64,000 bases of DNA from Zarea fungicola (Eukaryota > Ascomycota > Sordariomycetes > Hypocreales > Cordycipitaceae): positions 1 through 64,000 of the forward strand of contig FWCC01000375.1 of assembly GCA_900169235.1 (NCBI GenBank). The letters run 5' to 3'. A program made the position numbers and the translations under genes. Under the pieces are notes generated by a model. That model was not told the DNA's origin and did no database searches. It saw only the letters and a program-made list of their open reading frames with translations. Positions 1-10,194 of the stretch are shown here, in pieces (the stretch's first letter is position 1; every line of letters starts with the position of its first letter).

Positions 1-550
1 ACATACAACAGCCGGTGTTCGCTGGTCGTCACCGACCCAACTACTAATCTGCCGATTATCAGCTTATCTATGGGGGAGCGGACGGGACCCCGAGTTCTCT
101 GATATCTATGGTCGTATGTACCAGGGTCTGAATAAAATTAAGCTATAAGCGCACAGTCTGAGTGAGTGAAGGGATCAATTGGGTGAGAAGAAACATCCTC
201 AAGGGTCTTTCCCGCCCTTGAACGTTTGTCGGAGGGGAAGGGTGGGGTAGGAGTTGGTGTCTTCTGGCAAGGGAGAGCCTCGAACCCTAAAATTATTCTT
301 ATCCAAGCATCATCATCAAATTGAGCCTCTATTTTCATCGTCTGCTGCGCTCTATTTTCAAGTTCGTGTTTTAAGTCGTTTGACGTTTTCCTTTCCTAGC
401 CAGTTATTGTCAAACAAGAGGAAAGCGTCGCTGTTAGCGCCTTGGGAATAGCCACCACTGCTGGAGTTTCAAAACAGCAATAAAAAGGCGATCTCTTTCG
501 CCCTGTACCTCTTTTTTCTCTCTTGAGCTTCCGTTTTTGCCAAGGGGAAA
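1..550. other. non-coding leader of the window
   Basis: No supported gene is visible in the first 550 bases. The stretch holds one copy of a short dispersed repeat (34-140) and then the presumed promoter and 5' leader of the sulfotransferase-like gene that starts at 551. Short open frames here have no recognisable motif. Confidence 0.5.
34..140. repeat. dispersed repeat R1, copy a
   Basis: This stretch resembles positions 1616-1720 and, more weakly, 6606-6690. The shared core reads roughly GCGGACGRGACCCC, then TTCTCTGATATCTAYGGTCGT, with mostly C/T and G/A differences between copies. The transition bias fits RIP decay. Copies a and b lie in the same orientation on either side of the gene at 551-1582. 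The element type is not known. Confidence 0.5.
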
Positions 551-1582
551 ATGAGCTCTCAAAAAATGGATGCCGCTGACCGTCCAGATGTCTTTCTCTT
601 TAGCCACCCGAGGAGTCTATCAAATCTTCTCGTGAAGCTCATTGGCGATCAGCCACATTGGAAATACGGTACTTATCATTTCCATGATGCATACAAGTAT
701 CTCAAGTTTACCTTGTGCAAAACACCTTTTGACGAGGCTTCACCACAGCAGCAGAAGGAGTATCATGACCTCTTGCATCAAGGTTTTGTGAGACTTGAAG
801 CCGATCGACAAGATGCAAAGGCCAAGGTATATCCATCTGTCCGCATCTTGTAGTTTTATGTAGAAACACGTTCTGACGCAGTGGAATAGGGGCAGCCAAT
901 CCTTATCAAAAATCATTTATTCCAGCTTGCCTGGCCGACCCGATTCTGGAATGGTGCAGTGGATGATAGGGTCCATTCATTTTGCATCGCGGCTGGTGCT
1001 GTAGCAAAAACGAACCCGACATTTTTACCTGATGACATTTTCACGTCATTCATCCCGGTCTTCACCATTAGGCACCCCGCCCTAGTAGTCGAGTCATGGT
1101 ACAGGGCAGAGTCACGCGCCTTGAATCTTGACCTCTCAGTCCAGACCTGGGAGTCCAATACCGGCTATAGCTTTCTTCGTGAGGTCTATGACTGGTTCCT
1201 TCAAAACTGCCCAGATAAAATACAAAAAGACGCAAATGAAGGGCAGGGACCTTTCCATCCGCTCATTATCGATGCAGATGATGTTCTGGAGGATGAACAA
1301 ACCATCCCAAGGCTGTGCAGGCTTATCCACATGGACCCATCGCTGGTCCCATCAGATTGGGAGGCCCAAGAACTGCCAACAGATGCATGGACCCGTAGTT
1401 TTCTTCAGGGATTTCTTAGCTCCACCTGTATAGATAAATCGAAAAGCGCAAATGGCCTTGACTTGGAGGAGAGATATCAGATATGGAGAGAGGAATTCGG
1501 CGACGGAATCGCTCAGTATCTCATCAAATTTACGGAAAGGGATCTGGCCCACTACCGATATCTCAAAGAGAGGGCACTATAG
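551..1582 (+). CDS. P-loop sulfotransferase-like fungal protein
   Basis: Two exons fit, 551-826 and 890-1582, with a 63-nt intron (GTATAT..TAG) that keeps phase 0; the product is 322 residues. The N-terminus carries VFLFSHPRSLSNLLVKL, which resembles the 5' phosphosulfate-binding loop of the sulfotransferase fold. Right after the splice comes GQPILIKNHLFQL, the next conserved block in a family of fungal proteins often labelled P-loop hydrolase or sulfotransferase-like. The C-terminal stretch around YRYLKERAL is charged and helical-looking. No signal peptide or membrane segment is seen. The substrate is unknown; members are usually solitary accessory genes. Direct copies of repeat R1 flank it. 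The family call is fairly sure and the reaction is not. Confidence 0.72.
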
Positions 1583-1615
1583 GTATTCAAGACTGCAGAA
1601 CATACGCCCTTGGGC

Positions 1616-1720
1616 CGACCTAACTACGACTGCTGAGCGTCAATTATTCATGGAGCAGCGGACGAGACCCCGGATTTTCTGACATCTACGGTCGTGTCTA
1701 CTGGATATTGAATAACATCA
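1616..1720. repeat. dispersed repeat R1, copy b
   Basis: It begins 34 bases after the stop of the sulfotransferase-like gene and is collinear with 34-140 in the same orientation. Both copies open with CGACCYAACTAC and share the GCGGACGRGACCCC core. Differences are mostly transitions. Confidence 0.5.
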
Positions 1721-2537
1721 CACTATATCTCATGCGGGAGACACTTATCTCTTACTAGTACCTTAAGAAGAAGCTGCCAAAAGTTGCCTATACTAATGAT
1801 GGTCCTCTGCCTCTGCTATTACAAACGCCGAATATCTATCTGCCTTTATTAGCTGCACATACTCAGGGAGTGGGGTACGGGGTATCGGGTTGCCTGGACT
1901 TCCTGGAAAGTCAAACCTAAAAACGCGCCCACGCAAGCCAAGACATTGACTCTTGGTAACTCTCCCCACTAGTATCCCCGAACCGCGAGCGAACCTGCAG
2001 GTGCGATTAAACAGGGAGAGAGATCCGGAACGACGCCATATACGTACGAGATCGTCGTATCTAATCTCACTTATTGACGAATCCCATGCGCTAAGCCGCC
2101 AAGCACCCAGTGGTTCACCAAAACGGTGAATTCTAGCTGCAACATAGTTGCATGCCAAGCTCCGTTTCCGTTAGGTCTTACAGAAGAATTAATCTAGTAA
2201 ATTTTCTAGTTCTGGTGCCAATCACTTTGAAGTGCTTGGTGCTTTTGCGTCGAAATTGGCCAACCCTTGGCAGTATTGGTTACAGTAACGTGCAAGGCTA
2301 GGAATGCCAAATGTAGAAGAACTGACCAAAGGACACAACATAGTTGGTAAGAAAGACAGGCAAGTCAGCTAACAAAATAACAAACTAACAATAGAGCGGT
2401 AATGGAATGAAAGGTTTCCTTAATCAAGATGTAAGCCTGGAACAATGTGGTTTTCTTTTCTATGCTTGATCCATGACTATACATGTGGATCCGGGGTTAA
2501 TCCAGATTTGAATACGAAGATGATAACCAGGCAGAGA

Positions 2538-2592
2538 TTTGGAGTCAGGATTCGCTGGATACTGTACTTGACTTGAGTCAGCAGTCACAACA
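2538..2592. repeat. truncated solo-LTR remnant
   Basis: About 55 bases match the 3' end of the LTR family found at 6301, 24418 and 25284, including GTCAGCAGTCACAACA as the terminal block. Only this end is recognisable, so the copy is truncated or heavily mutated upstream. Confidence 0.55.
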
Positions 2593-2885
2593 GAAGTTGA
2601 GCAGTTACACCGCCAGCTCTACTTTGTGGTGACAGTCCACTCAAATTGAAGTCGCAAAAATTGGTCCCTTGTTGTTCAGAACTCAAGATTATTGAATGGA
2701 GATGCTAAAGATTTTAGTTTGGTTCTCGCGCTATACTGTAAAACGCGGGACTTGAAGTCTTCAAAACAAGAAGGACTATGCGAATATTCGTCTCGCTAGG
2801 TCTTACACTTCTTGGCGGCGGAGAAGCGTAACATTTCTCAGCAATAACGATGGTAACTAGGATCCCTAGAATCTTTTTATTCACC

Positions 2886-2892
2886 TATAAAA
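2886..2892 (+). promoter_or_regulatory. TATA box of the secreted protein gene at 3042
   Basis: TATAAAA lies 156 bases upstream of the ATG at 3042, a plausible distance for a fungal core promoter with a 5' leader of around 120 bases. Confidence 0.5.
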
Positions 2893-3041
2893 GGTATGTA
2901 ACTGCCCCCATTGTTGAGATAAAAGTCTCAAGCTCCTTTGCTACATCCCTCTAGTTGCCTCGCATCTTCTCTTATTACTCTAACACTGTTACAACCCTGC
3001 AAGCTGAACACAGCCCACGAAACTCAACTTTCTCACTCAAA

Positions 3042-3404
3042 ATGAAGCTTCAGAGCGCTATCCTTCTCGGTCTCTCCGGACCATCTGTTGTCTTGGCACA
3101 GTACAGATATACACTATCCACGCAATTCGGCTGCCAGTCTGGCAACTACCGAAGTGTGGTTTGGAATACTGGCCCAAGCTGCAGCACTGACTGCATCTCA
3201 ACCGATCCAGGTGCAGCAGCTGTCCAACTGGAGTTTGTTGGTGCTAAAGGCGGAGCCAACTATCCTACCTGCTCGATGTATACTTCTGGTGACTGCACTG
3301 GTCAGCAGCAGAGTATCGGGCAGCGAGGAAATGGCCCCTCGTGCACCAACTCCAACATTGGATGGATCCGTTCGATGCGATGCTACGCTGGATGCTCGCA
3401 CTAA
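3042..3404 (+). CDS. small secreted cysteine-rich protein
   Basis: A 120-residue protein in one exon. I chose the ATG at 3042 because the next residues, MKLQSAILLGLSGPSVVLAQ, form a textbook signal peptide with likely cleavage after VLA; the longer frame upstream would bury it. The mature part has about 100 residues and eight cysteines, enough for four disulfides, and is rich in Ser, Gly and Asn. It ends in a motif around IGWIRSMRCYAGC. No enzyme motif is seen. Its size, secretion signal and cysteine content, and its place in a repeat-rich block, fit an effector-like secreted protein. Function is unknown. It does not resemble the secreted protein at 4252-4793. Confidence 0.7.
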   Translation: MKLQSAILLGLSGPSVVLAQYRYTLSTQFGCQSGNYRSVVWNTGPSCSTDCISTDPGAAAVQLEFVGAKGGANYPTCSMYTSGDCTGQQQSIGQRGNGPSCTNSNIGWIRSMRCYAGCSH

Positions 3405-4251
3405 TTCCAATACAATACGAGCTTTGTTTGGTGTTGTGTTGTGAAGGTGCTGTGCCATAACTTGAATGGGTCTTCCTTTCGTCTAGGGTCGTTCTGGAAT
3501 TGGAATATGGAAGATGCGGTGGTTAAGCAAGTAGCTGGGTGAGGTTGGGTGTGTCTTAGAATAGAAAGATTTTTAGATTGAGCATTAGCTTTAGCGCCGC
3601 TTAATACTACTATCAACCTACTTTACGTCGCTTTCAGTATCGTTTCAAGGCTCAATGTAAGGAATGACTGCTGTCATTTAACGTCATTTTGATAGCGAAT
3701 ATCTATCGCACGCAATACAAAAATAAGCCCAGGTAGTTGGTTAACCAGTAATGGTGATTTTTTGTTATGTCTTCTCGCTTTCTTTGTCAAAAAACAAAAA
3801 CAAAATTGCGATGAGATCACTGCTTCGAGTAGACTTACAGAGCAGCGGGCTGCGCATAATAGGTATTTGTAGGAGAGATAATGAAGTTGATACTTGGGTT
3901 ATTTTAAGCGGTGCATTCCAACACGCAGATTTCCTGTAGCGACAGAGCATCCTTATTACGATGATGGCAGTCATTACAACAGATTAATACGTATGGTAAC
4001 GAGGATGGAGTATATTATGACGACAGTAGATATCACAAGGTTGTCACATGTTCCTGTGATCACAAGGCAATTTGTAAGGGAGGGTTACTTGTTCTATTTA
4101 TCGCATGTTGAACAGCTAGCTAGGCTTTGTAGACATCCTTCTTATACCCAATTCGATGTTTCCATAGAGGAACCACTAATCAGTGGCCGGCTTTTCCTGC
4201 TCAATTGAGCAGGGAAAATGCTGGAAGCGACAAGAACCACTGGAACTTCGC
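3405..4251. other. convergent intergenic stretch
   Basis: This lies between two convergently transcribed secreted-protein genes and should contain both 3' ends. Open frames of 60-100 codons occur but show no family motif, so no gene is called. Confidence 0.4.
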
Positions 4252-4793
4252 TCACAAAGGGATGAGCTGGAAGCTCTTGATAGACTTATTGCCCTGTTGG
4301 GCGCATCGCCAAGAGCTGGTGCGCTGCGAGACACGTCCTGCACAGAAATTGTCGTTGTGGTACAGATCAATCCCTGTGGGACCGGATGCACGCACAGAGT
4401 ACATGTCCAGTTTATTGCCACTGCCGTCCACAAACGAGAAGCAGCCTGGACCGCCGGCTCGGACATTTCGCCAAGTAAAGTCAGGCTGCCCGCTACAGTC
4501 GTGATTCCACAACCAGACGGAAACATCGACGTTGTCCCGCTTATCCAGCGAATCATTACTACAACATCTCGGATCAGCAAGCTGCCCGCTATGCACTTCA
4601 TGTTTTGTCCAGATCCTTCATCACTTGGTCATACATACATTTCGCTGCCTGAGACAATCTCGACTCCATCTTTCAGAAGGCGCAGCCCCGTAACTGGCTC
4701 AGCGTTCAAAGCAGTCGCGTCGGAGCCCAACGACGGCAATGCCAGTCCAGACTGCAGCAGAGCAATAACGCTTAAAATAGAGCTTGATTTCAT
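4252..4793 (-). CDS. small secreted protein, intact member of a local family
   Basis: Two exons fit on the minus strand: 4793-4639 and 4588-4252, joined by a 50-nt intron (GTATGT..TAG) that splits one codon; the product is 163 residues. Exon 1 encodes a signal peptide, MKSSSILSVIALLQSGLA. The C-terminal half has a distinctive run, VDVSVWLWNHDCSGQ, then FTWRNVRAGGPGCFSF and GSGNKLDMYSV, with six cysteines after the signal. I recognise no named domain. A decayed relative lies at 7551-7930 and a more distant partial one at 12366-12690, so this is a small local family with one intact member. A TATA-like site is at 4919-4925. An extracellular, effector-like role is inferred only from size and secretion. 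Confidence 0.68.
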
Positions 4794-4918
4794 TATACCC
4801 TGCATATTTCAAGATATTGCAGCAAAAAGGTAGGCGTAGAGTGTTGAGGAAAGGTTGTTGGTGGAGAATGTGTAGTTTTGATTGACTGAGCGTGTCAAAC
4901 AAAAGGACATCCTCGCCC

Positions 4919-4925
4919 CTTTATA
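4919..4925 (-). promoter_or_regulatory. TATA-like box for the gene at 4252-4793
   Basis: Read on the minus strand this is TATAAAG, 126 bases upstream of the ATG at 4793. Confidence 0.4.
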
Positions 4926-6300
4926 TTTCACAATGTGTACACGTATTCTATCAGAATTCTCTTGGCAACTTTCTATTTTAGGCCAACTAAATTCTTATTT
5001 TTGTATCACGGTCATAATCTTTGGAATCATCTGGCCTTGTCAACCCTTGCCGTTATTGTGTCGAGATGCACAACATGAATCATTGGCAATCTCCCCATTT
5101 ACATTACACGGTCGTATTTACTCCGATGTGGCGTGGGGAATAACCTGTTGAAAGTGTAAGAGCCGATGAGTAGTTGACCCATGCCCTAAAATTGGATTTG
5201 AAGTACACGAATACAAGATCGTGCTTCTATGTATAGAAATCTATACATGTCTGTATATATCAATAGAATATATGGATCATAATGCAATAGTCAGCAACAC
5301 CCCATTTTAACTCGTGTTTAACATCATTACTACGGGGAGAGCTATTCACAAGCGGCTTGGCAATACCGTTTTAGACGCCCTTCCCGAGGAGTAAATGAGA
5401 TGCTCAATTAGTGGATGTATGCAAATCATTAGAGAAACCGCAATAATTTAAATAATTAATAAACACTACCCAGATCGAGGCTTTTTGCCACGTCGAGTGT
5501 CGTCCCCGAGTAAGTGAACAGTCGTCAGGAGCCGGCCGCTGGGAGACGGACAAGAAGACAGAATTGACTACCTAACCACCTTGCTAGAAATCCAAACCTT
5601 GGTGACTGGCACGCTGTCTCAGAGCCCGTTCTCAGTCTAATTTAAAAGCAGTCACAATGCTCATTATCAAAGGCTATCATTGTATCCAACATACTAGGAA
5701 CAATGCTTGGTTTTCCATTACTAAGAACTAGTGAACTAGTGCTCGGCTGTGTAATCTTATTAAGGTTTTTATTGGCCCACTTCAATCGCCGACCTGTCCC
5801 CGGACTCGCTCATAACCACCTGCTTGTGGTGTTCGATACTAGATTAAAAATAACAGCGCTATTCTCACGTAGAGGTGCCAAGGTAAAATCCCATTTCAAT
5901 ACTATTGCAGCAACATTCAAAAGGCACTAATTGTGTGGGAAAGGGCCAGCGGTAGTGTTGATCGGAAACGGGACCGCAGGTTTTCTAACCATCTCCTAGT
6001 GAACATAATAATAGAGTACAAGAGGGTACGGGTCGAGGCTAATCCGCCTTGAGGCACAGGATAAGCTTAACACATAAGCCTCTAAATGGCGCATATTGCC
6101 CGTAGGCCATCGGATTTCCAAGAATGCCGATCGCCGACTATTGGTGGCTTTACAAGGGTTGGCTATGCAGCTATGCCGCTTGCCCTCCGGTAAATAGATC
6201 ATAAATCAATTTTAATACGGTCGCAAACTGGTAAAGTTCCGGTAGGGCACCCTGAAATATTAGGTCCAGTGACAAAAGAGCAAAAAGTCAAAGGAGCTGG

Positions 6301-6575
6301 TGTTGGTGATATCACAGGCAGCTACGTGGCACGGTACTGAGAGGTGTGTCTCCCAGTATGAATGTCAGTTGTAACTTGGTTGCGATTGATGATAGTCTAG
6401 CCACAGGTAGAGGAGGAATTCCTCTTCTATATACACAAGGTCAGGAACAAGAAAAAGCAAACAACAAACAAGACAGATTCCTCTTTCCTCCCTAGCTGCC
6501 GTAAAGGCCTCGTATCGACGGCAGGAGTCAGGCCTCACAAGAACAGCTGCTCGATCTGACTCCGTGGTCACAGCA
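6301..6575. mobile_element. solo LTR, copy A
   Basis: A 275-bp element begins TGTTGGTG and ends CACAGCA, the TG..CA termini of retroviral-type LTRs. It is collinear with 24418-24727 and 25284-25596 and lacks about 40 bases present in the other two near its 3' part. Flanking pentamers are GCTGG and GCAGG, a one-mismatch target-site duplication. No internal retrotransposon coding sequence is attached, so it is a solo LTR left by recombination. Confidence 0.72.
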
Positions 6576-6605
6576 GCAGGCATCATAACGGATTTCAACT
6601 GACCT

Positions 6606-6690
6606 TGATCCGTGTCAGAGCGTGGCGGGGCCGCGAATTTTCTGATGTCTATAGTCGTATGTATCAGTTATTTAATTAAGTTGAGAAATA
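6606..6690. repeat. dispersed repeat R1, copy c (divergent)
   Basis: It shares the block around TTTTCTGATGTCTATAGTCG and the following TATGTA with the copies at 34-140 and 1616-1720. Divergence is higher and again mostly transitions. It lies 30 bases from solo LTR copy A. Confidence 0.4.
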
Positions 6691-7550
6691 TGTATATGCA
6701 TTAGGTCTTGTTCTGTGCTCGTACCAGCAGTGAAGCCTCTACGGTTGCGCGGCCGCAAGGCCAAAACTGGTGGCAACACCATGACATAGCGCTCCACCAA
6801 CTGTAGCACTAAAAATCTAGTATATACAGCAGACTTGTAGGCAGAATAGCGGCCATCAAGCATTTCGAAAATCGTCAAAATAATTGAAGACAGGCAAAAT
6901 AGCCTCCGTTTTGCCTGGTATAGAACAGGAAAGGTACCCCTTGAGAAAGATCCTGGCAACGTCAATGTCGGCGGGATATTCCTCCTGAGCGAGAGATGCC
7001 AGGGAAGACTTGCCATGGGTAGTAGGGGGAGGGGACTCTCTACAGCATCCAAAATGATGTTGCCGCCTAATAAGGCAATGTTACGTCAAATATGTAGAAG
7101 AGAATGGCGGGGATGTTTATCTGCAATAGGACCAGGGAGCAGGCAGCCCTTAACCTAGATTTCCCGCCTAGCTTCTATATCCAAACCATAACCACCTGCA
7201 AAACCGAGGTCCTTGAGGGCGTGCATTGGTGGATGAAATAGGAGGCTGCGACCCTAGGTCGCAGGACGGCCGCGACTACAGCAAGAGGATAAAGAAGGCG
7301 CATGAGACGCCTCTCGGCTTGCACTTGAAGTGGTGTCATAACCGGCGCGCAGAGTAACCGTTTGTGTTGCATGACTAGAGTAACGGAGAGTAACGGAGAG
7401 TGTGGGATTGTTGGGGACTACTACTTGGATCTGTTGATAGATGGGGAGACCATGGATTCCTGTTATCCTAACCAACTATTTTCCAGTATCTAGGTCTCAT
7501 ATTCGGCTGTAGTATATTAAAGATTTACATGTCCATTTTTCTTGTAACTT

Positions 7551-7930
7551 ATGTCGCTAGAGGATCTAGATGATCCTTTGCGCTGTCTTAAACGTTTGTT
7601 TGGCAGCATTGTACGTCGCCAAGGGGCCTCAATTCAGCGCGTAAGGGCAGGCTCGTGCATGAAACATATCCCCATTCAACATGCATTTGCGGCTAATTCC
7701 CCGCTCATTTTGCTAAGTAAAGTTAGGCTGCCTACTATAGTTATAATTTTATAACTAGATGGAAATAGTAACGTTATCCCGCTTCTCGAGAAAACAATAT
7801 AAGCATCGGATAGGCAGCTTCTGCAGTCCCTATTGAACAGTGATTTTCATGCCTTTTCAGTTGTTGCGACTGCTTTTAAGTGGTTTAGTAGCCATCCCGA
7901 GCATTTAAACCATGAGGTACTGCCTTTATA
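7551..7930 (-). pseudogene. decayed copy of the secreted-protein gene at 4252-4793
   Basis: The stretch aligns with the 4252-4793 gene, most clearly at 7700-7790 against 4450-4550. Shared blocks include AAGTAAAGTYAGGCTGCC and GTYATCCCGCTT-like runs. Read on the minus strand, KRDNV is kept, then several tryptophan codons of the intact copy have become stops. That is the expected result of G-to-A / C-to-T change at TGG codons under RIP. The frame is broken many times, so it is non-functional. The right boundary, towards the former signal-peptide exon, is uncertain. Confidence 0.62.
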
Positions 7931-8045
7931 GTGAATGCATAGGTGTATTCAGGTAAACGCTACTACTTGAGCTGATCAATAGAAATAAACACTATCTTTA
8001 TTCGCTGCAGTTCATTCTGTCACTTATTGGCTTATCTGCTAGTGA

Positions 8046-8178
8046 TGTTATGCTTCATCTTAAGCAAGACCTGGGTCTGAAATAAAAGCACAGCTACCCC
8101 CACGACTCTGACGTCTAGAGGATAACATAGCCATGCTTTTACTTCAGACCGAGGTCTCGCTTAAGACGGAGCATAACA
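8046..8178. mobile_element. MITE-like element with 45-bp terminal inverted repeats
   Basis: Left arm 8046-8090 and right arm 8134-8178 are inverted copies matching at 40 of 45 positions; four of the five mismatches are transitions. The termini read TGTTATGCT..AGCATAACA, with a 43-bp unpaired centre. The size and structure match a miniature inverted-repeat element. I see no clear target-site duplication. A transcribed hairpin is the alternative reading. Confidence 0.6.
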
Positions 8179-10194
8179 GTTTCCAGAATCTAATTCCAGA
8201 CCGACCTGCTGCTAAGGCCCGAAGAAGTCGCTCCCGCCGGTATTCAATTGGCTGCCGTGCAGCGGTAATAACCGGCCGTAGAGGCCACCCTTGATCCCCT
8301 TTGCCGTGATACAAAACCTCAACGGCGCATGGCTAGAAGTATAGAAAAATATAAAAGTCCAGGCTGCAGCTTCAAGGACAGCTCGGGTTCCGGGCAAGGA
8401 TTGCCAGGGCCTCTTGCCACCCTAATCGGTGATAGCGTTAGTATTAAAGGTCCCTCTAATACTTAAGAGAATCCCCTGGTGATCCTGTACTTACAAATTT
8501 GATATTATCTAGAGCTGCCGCCTGGTTGAATGCAGTTTTTATGCCGAAATTCCGGTGGAGGCCTTGGAAAAAACGATGGCCACACCGGCGAAATAATCGA
8601 GGGGGGAAAACTTTGAGAAGAGATTCTCCTTAGCCTCAAAGAGATAGGATTTCTGACGTTTCCTTATGTCAGGGCAGCGGGTACCATTAGCTTGTTGGCG
8701 TTGATTTTGCAAGGAAGCTTGTTGGCTCAGGAAACAAGGACAGTCACACCATCAGGGCTATGGGGTGGATCTGCCAAATGGACGGCTGAGCTGAAGAGGA
8801 CGCTGGAACCGAAATCTTTCGTGCCGCCTCATACATCTCTTAGTATTGCGGCTCTCTGGTATAACAAACCCCCCAAAGGTATGATTGACGAGCCTAGGTA
8901 TAAAAGTTGTGCCATATAGTGATGGGCGAGTCGTGATGCTGCCGAAGTAGGGTTGTCAAGTGGGATTGCTGCAGCGAAATGAAGTTATGAAGGAAAAGAT
9001 TGAGATTGATGGGCAGTTTTAAAGGAAGTCTATACAATTATTGCGTTGGGGGTTTTATTGCATAGAGCGGCTTTCTGCCCTGTTCCTTTAGTGTAGAATG
9101 CGGATTACGGTCCCGACGGCGAAACTCGGACCAAGATATAGATTAGGGGCGTTTAGTGCAAAATTAGACGAATAAGAGAAAGGAAGTTGTATTATCAAAT
9201 CATGCCGGAAGTACCGGACTACTCAGTCAAGCAAATTAATGCTGATTCTTTTAGGAAATGGAGGCTCGCTCAATGTCGATCAGGCGCGGGACTTGAGGAC
9301 CTCGTTATGGGGGAGGCTGGGTAGAGACAAGCTAGGCAAGCAACAATTGCGGCATTAAAATACAGAATCTAGAAGAGGATAAAGGAACGTAGCGAGCTGG
9401 GTGATATAACTCCCGCGATCTTATTCGCGCGCTAAATGACACACGAGTCCTGACGCGCCAGGGAAGGGCCATTTATGCAACAACACAGGGTCTATCGCTT
9501 GAGAATTTGTATATACCGGGGGAAGAAAATTCTTCTACGCTACATTTTCCTATTTTATTGTTTCCGCGCCTATAACAGGTATTTTCTTCCTGCAAATTGC
9601 TAGAGGCTATTTGAAGCCACACGCTGCTTGATTAGGCTAAGCAGAAGAACTTTGAGTCTTTCGGCCCGAGGACGACGCCCTTCTTGTCGCGTAGAGACTT
9701 TTATTCTTTTCTTCAAGTCGGCACTAGAGAGGTAGATTAGTGAATGGTAATGATAACTCTTCAACGTGATGTGGATGCTGCTAAAATAAATAGGATAATG
9801 CCCACCGCCTAACAAGGGCTCTATTTCCACGCCGTTGATTGGAGCAGGGAAAACTCTCATGGATATGGCTTTTCATGAAAGCAAACACCTATTAGACACT
9901 TTGGCCCCTGTCAGCAAAGGTAGAACCTAGGCTAGATACCACAGATCGGACTTGGAGGCTTAGGTTCATAGGGTTAGGGTTATCCTCAGTATCGAGCAAA
10001 TGACCTAGGTCCACCATTCCTGACGGAATCCAACATACAACGTACAATTTTAAATGTGCAGTGCCAGAGAAGCCTTAGGAACCAGATGTGTTGAGTGAGG
10101 GCTGTATTTGCAATATCCACTTAACCGGCAGCGAAGCCAAACCAGTCCTTCTACCATTCTCAACAATAATATAAAAAAACTACTAGGATACATC

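Larger units (their letters stand above)
1721..3041. other. intergenic stretch with repeat debris
   Basis: No convincing gene is seen. A 121-codon open frame on the minus strand (1793-2158) has no recognisable motif. A short solo-LTR remnant ends at 2592, and the TATA box and leader of the secreted protein at 3042 occupy the right end. Confidence 0.4.
4926..10194. other. gene-poor, repeat-rich block
   Basis: Over 5 kb with no intact gene that I can support. It contains a solo LTR (6301-6575), a copy of repeat R1 (6606-6690), a decayed secreted-protein gene (7551-7930) and a MITE-like inverted repeat (8046-8178). Frames are short and interrupted, and the repeats show transition-type decay. 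A two-unit TTAGGG-like run near 9971 is too short to be a telomere relic. The block reads as RIP-affected accessory DNA. Confidence 0.5.

Noticed and set aside
1793..2158. 121-codon minus-strand frame
   Set aside because: No motif, no signal peptide, and it sits in repeat debris.
5930..5990. Possible fourth R1 repeat copy
   Set aside because: Only a short core resembles the others; too weak to list.
9971..9982. GGGTTAGGGTTA, a telomere-like motif; similar bits near 12920
   Set aside because: Only two units; far too short to call a telomere relic, and expected by chance in AT-rich DNA.
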